DNA of 64,000 nucleotides from Thiospirochaeta perfilievii (GCF_008329945.1 NZ_CP035807.1:744001-808000), one strand, 5' to 3'. Shown: positions 53,017-62,516, counted from the stretch's first letter. Notes: a model not told the origin generated them from the sequence alone. Translations and numbers: made by a program.

Positions 53017-55678
53017 GTTCTAACCTCATTGTTATTAATTTTGAAACACCAGACTCCTGCATTGTAACACCTAAAAGTGCACCTGATCCAGTAACTGTTT
53101 TTTTATTGTGGGTAATTACAATAAATTGTGACTCTTTAGAAAATTCAGTTAGTGTATTTACAAACCGGGATATATTTCTCTCATCTAAGGCAGCATCAAT
53201 TTCATCTAAAATACAAAAAGGAGAAGGCTTTATCTCATAGGTAGCAAAAAGCAGGGCTACAGCTGTTAAACTTCTCTCTCCTCCTGAAAGTAGGGAGATA
53301 TTCTCTAGGCTCTTACCTGGTGGTCTTGCGTAGATCTCAATACCACTTTCTAGAACGTTATGAGGGTCTGTTAATTGAAGTTCTGCGGATCCTCCACCAA
53401 AGAGTCTTTGATACATAACAGAGAAACTTTTTTGTATATTAAAAAAAGTTTCTGAAAAAAGCTTTGTAGATTCACTCTTTATCTGTTCAGTAATTTTACT
53501 AAGGTTTTCATCCGCATTTTTCAAATCTTCAATTTGAGATTTTAAGAAGTGATACCTTTTAGAGACCTCTTTGAACTCTTCTGGAGCCATTAAGTTTATC
53601 TGTCCTATCATCTTCTGTTTTACTCTTAAGTCTGCTATAGCCTGTTTAAGGGTATCTTCATCCCTATTTAATATCTCAGTACTATTCTTAGCATCAGTTA
53701 ACTCTATAGAGTATTTATCCTTAAACTCTTCATAAAGTTCAGCAACCTTATTATCTATATGCTCTGTTTCAAAATTATATCGTTCAATTTGAAGTGAAAT
53801 TTTAGAGAGGTTTTCTCTTTTTTTATTTAATAACTGCTCTTTATCCCTGTTATTATTAAGAAGCTTATTTACTTCCTCTTCCATTTTTTTAATATCACTA
53901 CTAATTTTTTCTTCACTAAGTTTTAATTCTTCTAATTTTTTTGATAGAGTTTCTCTATCCATTACAATCTGTTTTATCTTCTCACCTATTTGAATTCTCT
54001 CTCGCTTAATTTCATTAAGAAGAGTCTCTTCCTCCACTAGGTTTTTATTAATTAATACTAAATTCTCTTCAATCCCTGATAACTTAACCTTACTCTCGGC
54101 AATCTTTATCTTCTCTTTTGATATAAGCTCACTATTTATCTCGATTTTACTATTTGTTAATTTTATTTCATCTTTGGATTTTTGAATTACACTCTTACAC
54201 TCTTGGATTTTTATTGTTATATCTTTAAGTTCTAGATCATAACTCTTTTTTTGACTTAAATTTTTATCTTCACTAATTAGTTTTAACAAATTTATAGGAA
54301 AATTATTAATTAACTCATCAAAATCCCTCTCAAGGTTAAATAAAATTGATGGGTTTGTTTTAGATAACTTTAACTGTTTCCTAAACATCTCTACAAGAGT
54401 CTCATGTTTTTCAATAGAGAAACTCTTTAGACTCTCTTCTAACTTATCTGTTATTTTAGTTGCAAGATCTTTTATATTTTCAATTATTCCATCTTTTTTA
54501 TCTTCGTAAGTGGCAACATTATTACTATTGTTTTCGATATTATCTGTTAAACCCTGGACATGTTCACTAAACCTAGAGTTCTCCGTTATGTACTTACTTA
54601 GATTTTTCTCAAAAGTGATTAATTCAGACTTTAAACCCTCGCTAGTTCTGTTTTTCTCTTCAATATCACTTTTAAGCTCTTTACTTCTTAAGTTATATTT
54701 ACTCTCCCGCTCATCAAGGGACTTAAACTGGAGATTATACTCCTTCTCCCTATCCTTGTTAGCTGTTATTCTATTTTTTAAAGACTCTTTCTCAACACCA
54801 AGACCATAGAGTTTCTTCTGGCTCTCTGAAAGAGTGTTTTTAATTTGGCCTTGATTCCTATGACTCTCAGAGAGATCACTACCTAAAAGTTTTATATCAT
54901 CTTCAATTGATTTTAGACTTTTTTCTCTCTGTTTATGCTCTTCGCCTCGTCTTTGATGAAGCTCTTTTAACTTTTCAATTTTAAGCAGTTGAAGATTTAC
55001 ATCGATATCAAAAAGTTTATTCTTAATATCCCTATACTCTGTTGTTTTCTCAGACTGTTCTTTTAAGGTAAAATAGCTTTTACTTACCTCAGTTAATATA
55101 TTTTGAACCTGTTTAATATTATCCCTGGTTTTTTCTAATTTTTTTGCCGCTTCTATACCTTTTAACTTATATTTAGTTATTCCAGCGGCTTCTTCAAAGA
55201 GGTATCTCCTCTCTTCTGGTCTACTAGAGAGAATTTGGTCAATTTTCCCCTGTTCCAAAATGGAGTAGGCAGTTTTACCAATACCTGTATCAAAAAAGAG
55301 CTCTCTTAACTCCTTTAATCTAACAACTGTATTATTGATAAAGTATTCACTATCTCCATTTCGATATAACCGTCTTTTAATCTCAATTTCAGGTGCATCG
55401 ATTTCTAATATGTTAGTCTCATTACTAATTGTTAGTGTAACTTCAGCTACATTAAGAGCCTTACGCTTCACAGTCCCATTAAATATTACATCCTCCATCT
55501 TAAGGGCACGCATATTTTTTGTTGACTGTTCACCTAAGACCCACTTAACAGCATCTACAATATTACTTTTACCACAACCATTTGGTCCTAGTAGGGCTGA
55601 TATTCCAGGAGAAAAATCGATGTGAGTTCTATCAGCAAAGGATTTAAAGCCCATTAATTCCATGCTTTTTAAAAACAT
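52997..55678 (-). CDS. smc: Chromosome segregation SMC-family ATPase, short and apparently hinge-less
   Basis: This 893-residue protein has the SMC head at both ends: N-terminal Walker A LGPNGCGKSNIVDAVKWVLG with MELMGFKSFADR before it, Q-loop ILEQGKIDQILSS, and C-terminal signature LLSGGERSLTAVALLFA, Walker B FCILDEIDAALDE and an H-loop. Long heptad coiled coils fill the middle. It is about 300 residues shorter than typical SMC, and the central region (about 385-470) shows no glycine-rich hinge domain. It should still bind DNA in an ATP-dependent manner. It starts one base after the PUR-domain gene. Confidence 0.92.
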   Translation of the reverse strand: MFLKSMELMGFKSFADRTHIDFSPGISALLGPNGCGKSNIVDAVKWVLGEQSTKNMRALKMEDVIFNGTVKRKALNVAEVTLTISNETNILEIDAPEIEIKRRLYRNGDSEYFINNTVVRLKELRELFFDTGIGKTAYSILEQGKIDQILSSRPEERRYLFEEAAGITKYKLKGIEAAKKLEKTRDNIKQVQNILTEVSKSYFTLKEQSEKTTEYRDIKNKLFDIDVNLQLLKIEKLKELHQRRGEEHKQREKSLKSIEDDIKLLGSDLSESHRNQGQIKNTLSESQKKLYGLGVEKESLKNRITANKDREKEYNLQFKSLDERESKYNLRSKELKSDIEEKNRTSEGLKSELITFEKNLSKYITENSRFSEHVQGLTDNIENNSNNVATYEDKKDGIIENIKDLATKITDKLEESLKSFSIEKHETLVEMFRKQLKLSKTNPSILFNLERDFDELINNFPINLLKLISEDKNLSQKKSYDLELKDITIKIQECKSVIQKSKDEIKLTNSKIEINSELISKEKIKIAESKVKLSGIEENLVLINKNLVEEETLLNEIKRERIQIGEKIKQIVMDRETLSKKLEELKLSEEKISSDIKKMEEEVNKLLNNNRDKEQLLNKKRENLSKISLQIERYNFETEHIDNKVAELYEEFKDKYSIELTDAKNSTEILNRDEDTLKQAIADLRVKQKMIGQINLMAPEEFKEVSKRYHFLKSQIEDLKNADENLSKITEQIKSESTKLFSETFFNIQKSFSVMYQRLFGGGSAELQLTDPHNVLESGIEIYARPPGKSLENISLLSGGERSLTAVALLFATYEIKPSPFCILDEIDAALDERNISRFVNTLTEFSKESQFIVITHNKKTVTGSGALLGVTMQESGVSKLITMRLEHEEEEE

Positions 55679-56130
55679 TATTTTTTAGCTCTCGCTTCAA
55701 TAAATTTTATTGCGTTATCCAAACCAGAAATAAAACTACTAAGGTCCTCTTTTTTCACACGGATAGATTGATTATTATAGTTCCCATCTTTAGTTAAAGA
55801 CTCTATTAACACAAGTTCAGTCTCACCCTTATATCCATCTTTTACAATAAACTTATACTTTCGTTTACCTGATCCTGGGGCAATTTCATATGTTTCTCTT
55901 CCATCATTAAGAGCTATTACAGATATTTTATTAAATTCTGATTTAAATAGGTCTAAATCCTCATTAAATATCATTATGGAAAATCTTTGAAATCCATGAT
56001 CTTTTTTTACACTCTCCGCTAAATTTACATAGAAATCTCCATATCTATTCTCTTTAACATTAAAAAAATATGTTTTTTTTCCATCTTCTGTAAACTGTCT
56101 TGTAGAAAATAATTCTCCACGTCTTCCCAT
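55678..56130 (-). CDS. PUR-domain nucleic-acid-binding protein (DUF3276, BpuR-like)
   Basis: This 150-residue protein is of the bacterial PUR-alpha-like family (GELFSTRQFTEDGKKTYFFN, ENRYGDFYVNLAESV, RFSIMIFNEDLDLF). The Borrelia relative BpuR binds single-stranded DNA and RNA and regulates expression. Two PUR-type beta-beta-beta-beta-alpha units appear (about 5-65 and 85-145). It is immediately upstream of smc, with a shared base at the junction. AGGG lies eight bases before the ATG. Confidence 0.88.
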   Translation of the reverse strand: MGRRGELFSTRQFTEDGKKTYFFNVKENRYGDFYVNLAESVKKDHGFQRFSIMIFNEDLDLFKSEFNKISVIALNDGRETYEIAPGSGKRKYKFIVKDGYKGETELVLIESLTKDGNYNNQSIRVKKEDLSSFISGLDNAIKFIEARAKK

Positions 56131-56183
56131 TTAAATACCCTAATACCTTATATAAAATGTTTGTTATCTTATACATTTGACTA

Positions 56184-56915
56184 TTATTTTACAATAACTA
56201 ATGTATGCTCTTTAATATAACTTTTAAACTCTTCAATAGCTTTTTTGGAAGGAATTGGTAGATCTTCTAAGGGATATTTATACCCAAGAGCTACCCATTT
56301 CTCCTTTCCATAATCATGATATGGCAATATATCTACTCTTTCAATATTTTTAAACTCTTTTATAAAGTCACAGAGTTTTATAACATCCTCCTTGGAGTCC
56401 GTATACCCTGGAACAAAGACATATCTAAGCCATATTTTTATATCTAATCCCTTTACATACTCAAAAAAAGATACAACATACTCTCTGTTTACTCCAGATA
56501 TCTTTTTATGAACATCATCCATTAAGGATTTAACATCCATTAATAGATAGTCTGTATTATCTAGTACCTGCTTTACACTATCTGTTAATAAAAAATGCCC
56601 AGATGTGTCCACAGCAGTTGTAAGGCCCATATCATGGACGTTTTTAAAAAACTTATATATAAATTGACTTTGCAAAAGAGGTTCCCCACCAGAAACTGTG
56701 ACACCGCCACTATCCTCTTTATAGAACCCTTTAAGGGATTCTACCTTCTTAGTTAGTCTATCTAGAGTTGTAACCGTACCACCCTCTAGATCCCAAGTAT
56801 CCCTATTATGGCAATAGAGACATTTCATATTACAACCCTGAAAAAATACTACATATCTTAACCCAGGGCCATCAACACTTCCCATAGTTTCATACGAGTG
56901 AATTCTAGCTTCCAT
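56184..56915 (-). CDS. pflA: Pyruvate formate-lyase activating enzyme (radical SAM)
   Basis: This 243-residue radical SAM protein has the cluster motif GCNMKCLYCHNRDTWD and the family segments SYETMGSVDGPGLRYVVFFQ, GGVTVSGGEPLLQ, DTSGH and VLRYVFVPGYTD-type sequence. It generates the glycyl radical on pyruvate formate-lyase under anaerobic conditions; no pflB lies in the window. TATATT ends six bases before ATG 56915 and no Shine-Dalgarno sequence is present, suggesting a leaderless mRNA. A single gene between the PUR and csp genes. Confidence 0.93.
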   Translation of the reverse strand: MEARIHSYETMGSVDGPGLRYVVFFQGCNMKCLYCHNRDTWDLEGGTVTTLDRLTKKVESLKGFYKEDSGGVTVSGGEPLLQSQFIYKFFKNVHDMGLTTAVDTSGHFLLTDSVKQVLDNTDYLLMDVKSLMDDVHKKISGVNREYVVSFFEYVKGLDIKIWLRYVFVPGYTDSKEDVIKLCDFIKEFKNIERVDILPYHDYGKEKWVALGYKYPLEDLPIPSKKAIEEFKSYIKEHTLVIVK

Positions 56916-56999
56916 ATAGAAAATATAACACTTATAATTTTTTTTTAAAAGAAAGGGAGGGTAAACTGTAGTAATAAATTAATATAATAATTTTTGGAC

Positions 57000-57028
57000 A
57001 AAAAAAAGGCTGTCTTTTCAGACAGCTT
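57000..57028 (-). terminator. Rho-independent terminator of the cold-shock gene
   Basis: Minus strand: AAGCTGTC, TGAAAA loop, GACAGCCTT and eight T. It lies about 40 bases after the csp stop. Confidence 0.85.
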
Positions 57029-57064
57029 TCAATAATATAAATATAAAATATAATTAGTTTAAAA

Positions 57065-57256
57065 TTAAGCTAATTTTTTTACATTAATTGCGCAAGGTCC
57101 TTTTTGACCATCACCGATTTCAAACTCAACTTTATCACCTTCGTCGATGTATCCTTGGATTTCGCTAGTGTGTACGAAAAGGTCATTACCATTTTCTTGA
57201 GTAATAAAACCATATCCTTTTGTTGAGTTAAACCATTTTACAATTCCTGTTTCCAT
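57065..57256 (-). CDS. Cold-shock domain protein
   Basis: This 63-residue protein is one cold-shock domain: [20 protein letters not shown] (RNP1 KGYGFI) and [10 protein letters not shown] (RNP2 LFVH). It binds single-stranded RNA or DNA. AAGAAGGG precedes the ATG; the roughly 100-base AT-rich leader could carry temperature-responsive structure, but I cannot define one. It is a single-gene unit with a terminator. Confidence 0.95.
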   Translation of the reverse strand: METGIVKWFNSTKGYGFITQENGNDLFVHTSEIQGYIDEGDKVEFEIGDGQKGPCAINVKKLA

Positions 57257-57371
57257 TGTGCCCTTCTTATTAAAAATTTATTAAATGATATGGTACTAAT
57301 GACTATTAATCAATATCAAATTCAAAAAGAATTGAATATAATAAATTATTTTTGTTTTATTTCACGTTTAA

Positions 57372-58739
57372 CTAATGAAATATAACTTTAAAACGTTTCC
57401 CTTTGATAGTTTCGTTACTTAAAATATTAAAAGCTTCTTGGGACACTTCCCTCTTAATAGCAACAAAAGTTATATAATCCTGTCTATCTATCTTACCTAC
57501 ATCACTTCCTGCTATACCGTTATTAGAAGTTAGGGCTCCAAGTATATCACCTGGACTGATTTTATTTTTTCTTCCACCATTTATAGATATTGTTACCCAG
57601 GGAGTAGAACTATCATCTAGCTTATCTAATTTATAGATAAATTCTTCACACTTATGGTTTAAATTCATATATTCATTAATAGCATCTAGACGGAACTCCT
57701 CTCCAGATGTGATAAAAGAGAACGCATTTCCACTTTTCCCAGCCCTACCTGTTCGGCCAATTCTATGAACGTAGGTCTCAGTCTCGAAGGGCATGTCATA
57801 ATTAATTACTGCACTTAGACTACCAATATCCAGTCCTCTAGCTGCAACATCGGTGGCTACAAGTACCCGAGAACTTCCATTTGAAAAGAGAACTAATACC
57901 TCATTTCTATCCTTTTGTTCCAAATCTCCATGTATTGTAAGGGCATTTACACCGCTTTTATTTAACTCTTTAACAACACTTTTACAGGTTTCCTTTGTAT
58001 TGCAAAATACAATTATCGAGTCAAAATTATGGTTTTTTATTATATCTACTGTCTTTTCTACTCTATCCTTAGATGCAAAATAGAATTTCTGCTCAATAAT
58101 GCTACTTGTATGGGTAGATTCCACCTCTATATCAACAGGGTCATTTAGAACTTTTTTTGTAAAGAGTTTTATATCACTTGCAAAAGTTGCTGAAAAACAT
58201 AGAGTCTGGATATTTTGGGGCAGGAAGTCTAGGATTGCATTAATCTCGTCGGAGAACCCCATATCTAACATTCTATCAGCCTCATCAAGTACTAGATTTT
58301 TAAGATGGTCTAGGTTTAATGATCCCCTTTCTAAGAGTTTTAAAATTCTCCCTGGAGTACCTACAACTATGTGGGCCTCATGGAATAGGGAACCCTCCTG
58401 CTTATAAAGAGGAATTCCTCCTGTTAATTTTAATATCTTAATATTATGCTTAAATCGCGCTAACTTCCTTAATTCTGCTGTAACTTGTTCAGCAAGCTCC
58501 CTTGTGGGACAGAGAACTAAAGATTGTACTCTAAACTTTTTTACATTAAGTTTCTCTAAAATTCCAATACCAAAAGCTGCGGTTTTACCACTTCCAGTCT
58601 TGGCCTTTGCTATTATGTCCCTACCCTCTATTATTATAGGGATGCTTTTCTCCTGTATAGGAGTCATCTGCTTATATTCCAGATTATTTAGGTTTTCTAC
58701 CATACCCTTGGATATTGATAGTGTTTCAAATGAATTCAT
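57372..58739 (-). CDS. dbpA: DbpA-type DEAD-box RNA helicase
   Basis: This 455-residue helicase has the full motif set (AKAKTGSGKTAAF, PTRELA, VLDEADRMLDMGF, FSATF, HRIGRTGRAG) and a C-terminal DbpA RNA-binding domain (PWVTISINGGRKNKISPGDI and YITFVAIKREV through KGKRFKVIFH). DbpA acts on hairpin 92 of 23S rRNA during 50S assembly. It is distinct from the helicase at 26819-28126, which lacks this domain. It is divergent from the ABC gene. Confidence 0.93.
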   Translation of the reverse strand: MNSFETLSISKGMVENLNNLEYKQMTPIQEKSIPIIIEGRDIIAKAKTGSGKTAAFGIGILEKLNVKKFRVQSLVLCPTRELAEQVTAELRKLARFKHNIKILKLTGGIPLYKQEGSLFHEAHIVVGTPGRILKLLERGSLNLDHLKNLVLDEADRMLDMGFSDEINAILDFLPQNIQTLCFSATFASDIKLFTKKVLNDPVDIEVESTHTSSIIEQKFYFASKDRVEKTVDIIKNHNFDSIIVFCNTKETCKSVVKELNKSGVNALTIHGDLEQKDRNEVLVLFSNGSSRVLVATDVAARGLDIGSLSAVINYDMPFETETYVHRIGRTGRAGKSGNAFSFITSGEEFRLDAINEYMNLNHKCEEFIYKLDKLDDSSTPWVTISINGGRKNKISPGDILGALTSNNGIAGSDVGKIDRQDYITFVAIKREVSQEAFNILSNETIKGKRFKVIFH

Positions 58740-58876
58740 GGCTTAAAGTAGCATAAAGTTAAAAAGTTGTAAAATTAAGATAGTACTATTTAAACAATTT
58801 GTTTTTATTTTTAACTAAGGCCATCATAATAAAACATCTTCTTTCAACTATCTAATATAAAAAGTAAAATATTTAT

Positions 58877-60253
58877 ATGAAATTTGTAAACTATGAAAAA
58901 AAGATAAACGACAATATTATTACTATCCCTAACTGGGAGATTAAAAGGGATGAAAACTGGGCTGTTTTAGGAAATAACGGTTCAGGAAAGACCCTTTTAG
59001 GTAGAGTTTTAACAAGTAGTGATTTAGGAGATAAATGTGGTTACGTCTCCTTTGAAAAGGTTGAAGAGTTATTAGAAGAAGAGAGAAGAAATGATGATTC
59101 AGACTTTCTAGATAGAGAGGATGTTGGAACCCTTGTAAAGGAGTATATTAATGACCCCCATGGTGTATTTGATCTTGAACATATTAAAGATAGGGGTTTA
59201 AAGTATCTCTCCACAGGAGAACTTGTTAAACTTTTAATTATAAAAGAGCTTGAGCGATCCCCAGACTATCTAATTTTAGATGAACCCTATGATGGCTTAG
59301 ATATTGAGTCCCAAGAACTACTTTATAACTTGATTGAAGATTTAATACTCTCTAAAACAACAATAATACTAATTCTAAATAGGGAGAAAGATATACACCC
59401 CTTAATTTCCAATATCTCATTTATTCATAATAACAGGGTAATATTAACAGGAAGTAGAGATTCTATACTCTCTAGTGATGCTTTTAATAGAATAAGACAC
59501 TTTAGTGGTAATATCCCTGAACAACTCCCTGGATTGGAAAAAAGGGATAAAAGTATTGAGACATTAATTGATATGAGATCTGTTTCAATCTCTTTTTCAG
59601 AAACAAAGGTATTAAAAGATATCACCTGGAAGGTTAAAAGTAGAGAACACTTTAAAATTGTTGGTCCAAACGGGTCAGGTAAGTCAACTCTACTTAAAAT
59701 AATTAGTGCAGATAATACACAATCATACGGCCAAGATATTACACTTTTTGGATATAAGAAGGGAACAGGAGAGTCTATATGGGATATAAAACAACATATA
59801 GGTCTTGTATCATCCACACTACAGAAGGATTATAGGGTCTCTATATCGGTTTTAAATGTTCTGTTATCAGGATTTTATGACACTATTGGCCTTTATACAA
59901 AGCCTACCCCATCTGAGATAGACCAGGGAGTTAAATGGTTAAAAATAGTTGGATTATACAGTAAGAGAGATAACTCATATAAGGAGTTATCCTACGGGGA
60001 ACAAAGATTGGTTTTAATTATTAGAGCAATGGTGAAACACCCTAAGATACTAATATTAGATGAACCATGCCTAGGTTTAGACCAAGTTAATAGGGAGATG
60101 ATACTATTATTATTAGATAGCTTAGCAAATAAGGGAGAGACAACCCTTCTCTATGTAAGTCATAGAAGAGAAGATTATATTCCATCAATAAAAAATGAGT
60201 TATTACTACATCCATCAGTAGATGGAAGCCTAGGAGAAATAAGTTGTATATAA
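58877..60253 (+). CDS. Tandem ABC-ATPase protein (ModF/PhrA-like)
   Basis: This 458-residue protein has two ABC domains in one chain and no membrane segment. First: NNGSGKTLLGRVL, LSTGELVKLLIIKEL, YLILDEPYDGLD. Second: GPNGSGKSTLLKII, LSYGEQRLVLIIRAM, ILILDEPCLGLD. The arrangement is that of ModF/PhrA proteins, whose role is poorly defined (molybdate-related or photorepair in old annotation). No permease is nearby, so transport is unlikely. TAAAAT ends six bases before the ATG and no Shine-Dalgarno sequence is present. Confidence 0.85.
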   Translation: MKFVNYEKKINDNIITIPNWEIKRDENWAVLGNNGSGKTLLGRVLTSSDLGDKCGYVSFEKVEELLEEERRNDDSDFLDREDVGTLVKEYINDPHGVFDLEHIKDRGLKYLSTGELVKLLIIKELERSPDYLILDEPYDGLDIESQELLYNLIEDLILSKTTIILILNREKDIHPLISNISFIHNNRVILTGSRDSILSSDAFNRIRHFSGNIPEQLPGLEKRDKSIETLIDMRSVSISFSETKVLKDITWKVKSREHFKIVGPNGSGKSTLLKIISADNTQSYGQDITLFGYKKGTGESIWDIKQHIGLVSSTLQKDYRVSISVLNVLLSGFYDTIGLYTKPTPSEIDQGVKWLKIVGLYSKRDNSYKELSYGEQRLVLIIRAMVKHPKILILDEPCLGLDQVNREMILLLLDSLANKGETTLLYVSHRREDYIPSIKNELLLHPSVDGSLGEISCI

Positions 60254-60470
60254 AATACCATCTATCGGCTATTATAACAGTTAAAATTGTACTTGATGTC
60301 TTAACCCCAACCCAGTTAACTCTATACCGTTTTATAATAGGATATATCTGTCTTTTTATTATTATAAGACCTAAAACATTAAGGAACAAATTACTCTTTT
60401 TAAAACCCTAGGTATGATATTAATTATTTTGGGTATGGTTATACCTGTTTTTACTAGGAAAAAATCCTAA
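60244..60470 (+). pseudogene. Remnant of an EamA/DMT-family transporter with internal deletion
   Basis: The frame from about 60244 reads TVKIVLDVLTPTQLTLYRFI and GYICLFIIIRPKTLRN, the first helices of an EamA-type transporter, and stops at 60411. Immediately after it, in another frame, MILIILGMVIPVFTRKKS (60414-60470) matches the last helix and basic tail of such proteins. About 220 central residues are missing. It overlaps the 3' end of the ABC gene. An intact family member is at 61605-62504. The rest of the gap to 60691 contains only two inverted repeats. Confidence 0.65.
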
Positions 60471-60498
60471 CTTAATAGGGTATTACTCCTAGTAAAAA
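60448..60498. repeat. Perfect 12-bp inverted repeat at the end of the transporter remnant
   Basis: TTTTTACTAGGA (60448-60459) and TCCTAGTAAAAA (60487-60498) are separated by 27 bases. It covers the last codons of the remnant. It could be a bidirectional hairpin or a scar of rearrangement; no T run of terminator type follows. Confidence 0.7.
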
Positions 60499-60535
60499 TG
60501 AATGACTTCCCTTATGGAAGGATTTTGTTTCCAAT

Positions 60536-60577
60536 GATATATTTTCATTATGTAAAAACATAAATGAAAATATATTA
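60536..60577. repeat. AT-rich imperfect inverted repeat
   Basis: ATATATTTTCATTATGT and ACATAAATGAAAATATAT form a long imperfect hairpin with a short A loop, followed on the plus strand by A rather than T. It is not a standard terminator. Confidence 0.55.
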
Positions 60578-60691
60578 AAAAAAGTTTATTAACAATTAAA
60601 CCTAAGAAGAGCTGTATAATCAGTTCTTTTTTTATAAAAGGATCCTTTTTCATATATCTTTTATAGGTTATTATTGTACTAGGAGATAGTT

Positions 60692-61591
60692 ATGATTTTT
60701 GATAAGGGTGTAAATTATATTAAAGAGTTTGCTAGACCATTGGAGAGACAACTCTTAGAGTTTTATTTTTTTGATGGTTCAAAATACCTTGTTCTTGAGG
60801 AGTTATTAAAATTCCATAATAGTGATGGAGGTTTTGGTAGAGGTTTAGAACCTGATTATAGAGCTAATGAAAGTTCTATACTTGCATCAACCTATGCAAT
60901 GGACATATTAATTGACCTAGAGTTTGATAGTAGTGAAGCTACTGTGATCTCTACAATGAACTACATAATATCTAACTATAACCAAACTAAAAGCACATGG
61001 AGACTTCTTCCAGAGATAGAGGAAAACTATGCCCATGCTCCTTGGTGGAATCAAAATAAGCTTGAAAAAACTTTTAACTTTTTTATAGAGAATCCAAAGG
61101 TTAAAATATGTGGTTATCTATTTCACTATCCAACCCTATCTAGTGAAAAGTTTAGGAATAAGATTTTAAATGAGGTACTAGACTACTTAGATAAAAGGGA
61201 TACAGAGGCTTCAGTTGATGAGATACTAAACTATACAAGACTTTTTAATAGTAAAAACCTACCCCTTGAAGTAAAACACACCGTTAAGAAAAAGCTTAAT
61301 CAGATGATTATAACCTCGGTGGAGAGTAACCCTGAGAAGTGGGGAGAGTACTGTCTGAAACCAATTAATGTAGTTACTTCAATAGAATCACCTTTTATTA
61401 ATTTAATTATTGAACAGCTTAATACAAACCTAGACTTTGAAATAGAGAATCAAAATAGTGATGGCTCATGGTCACCAAATTGGAACTGGGCAAATACATT
61501 TCCAAAGGAGTGGAGTGCAGCAAAAAGGGAGTGGAGCGGAATAATAACCCTAGAGAGGTTAAAACTTTTAAGGGATTTTAATAAAATTTAA
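60692..61591 (+). CDS. Alpha/alpha-toroid (prenyltransferase/squalene-cyclase-like) protein
   Basis: This 299-residue protein has repeated glycine/tryptophan elements resembling QW motifs of terpene cyclases and related toroids: KFHNSDGGFGRGLEPDYRAN near the N-terminus and NQNSDGSWSPNWNWANTF near the C-terminus. No DxDD or zinc-ligand set is clear, so catalytic activity is uncertain. There is no signal peptide. AGGAG precedes the ATG. It lies between a transporter remnant and an intact transporter, all possibly of accessory nature. Confidence 0.65.
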   Translation: MIFDKGVNYIKEFARPLERQLLEFYFFDGSKYLVLEELLKFHNSDGGFGRGLEPDYRANESSILASTYAMDILIDLEFDSSEATVISTMNYIISNYNQTKSTWRLLPEIEENYAHAPWWNQNKLEKTFNFFIENPKVKICGYLFHYPTLSSEKFRNKILNEVLDYLDKRDTEASVDEILNYTRLFNSKNLPLEVKHTVKKKLNQMIITSVESNPEKWGEYCLKPINVVTSIESPFINLIIEQLNTNLDFEIENQNSDGSWSPNWNWANTFPKEWSAAKREWSGIITLERLKLLRDFNKI

Positions 61592-61604
61592 AACCCCTAT
61601 ATCC

Positions 61605-62504
61605 CTATCTCTTCTTTTTATATATAAGGTCCCACTGGCTTAGTATCATACCAGTAAACATTAATAAGCAACCTATTATACCACGGTTAGTTAATCCTTC
61701 TGATAAAAAGAGTACTCCCCCAACTACAGCAAAGACACTCTCAAAACTTAATATTATAGAAGAGTGGGCTGCAGGAGCATCCTTTTGTGCTACAACCTGT
61801 AGTGTATAGGCAATACCTACAGAACCTATACCACCATATAATATTGGAACTGTAGCATTAACAATACTTGCTAACTCTATCGGCTCTATAGCTATAGCTG
61901 TAATAAAACTTAGTAGAGAACACCAAAAAAATTGGATTGATGCAAGTAAAACAGGTTCTATCCTTTTTGAATAGTGATCAATTAATAAAACGTGTAGTGC
62001 AAAACAGACGGAACTTAGAAGAACTAAAAAGTCTCCCTTACCAATCCCGGAACCCTTTGTTACACTGATTAAGTATAGTCCTGTAACAGCAATAAACGCT
62101 CCAATCCAAGTAGGTATACCTGTTTTATGTTTAAGAAAAACACCAAAGACTGGCACCAGTACTACGTATAGCCCTGTAATAAACCCCGCCTTACCTGCGG
62201 TTGTAAACTGTAACCCTACCTGCTGAAGGGAAGCACCTAAGAAAAGAACTATACCTGCAATTAACCCAGCAATAAAAATATGCCTATTAGTTAATCTAAC
62301 ATGCTGGGTATTCTGCTTAATACGTTTTTTTCTCATAAAAAATATTAAGGGAATTAATGAGACGGAACCAATGGCAAACCTCACTCCATTGTATAGGTAT
62401 GGACCAATATACTCCATTCCTTTTAACTGGGCGACAAATGCAAAGCCCCAAATTGCTGATGTTAATAGTAGTAGAGCATCAGACCTTAATGTTTTATTTA
62501 TCAT
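61605..62504 (-). CDS. EamA/DMT-family permease
   Basis: This 299-residue protein has about ten membrane helices in two EamA repeats. Characteristic segments are SAIWGFAFVAQLKGMEYI, PYLYNGVRFAIGSV, GFITGLYVVLVPVFG and a second-repeat ALHVLLIDHYSKR. The family exports or imports small metabolites, often amino acids or nucleotide sugars; the substrate is not predictable. AAGGG precedes the ATG. It lies 12 bases after the MsrBA fusion and is probably co-transcribed. Confidence 0.9.
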   Translation of the reverse strand: MINKTLRSDALLLLTSAIWGFAFVAQLKGMEYIGPYLYNGVRFAIGSVSLIPLIFFMRKKRIKQNTQHVRLTNRHIFIAGLIAGIVLFLGASLQQVGLQFTTAGKAGFITGLYVVLVPVFGVFLKHKTGIPTWIGAFIAVTGLYLISVTKGSGIGKGDFLVLLSSVCFALHVLLIDHYSKRIEPVLLASIQFFWCSLLSFITAIAIEPIELASIVNATVPILYGGIGSVGIAYTLQVVAQKDAPAAHSSIILSFESVFAVVGGVLFLSEGLTNRGIIGCLLMFTGMILSQWDLIYKKKR

Positions 62505-62516
62505 TTTTACCCTTAA

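Noticed and set aside
60087-60389. 100-codon minus-strand frame over the ABC gene end
   Set aside because: It is antisense to ABC motifs and to the transporter remnant; no ribosome-binding site or family resemblance.
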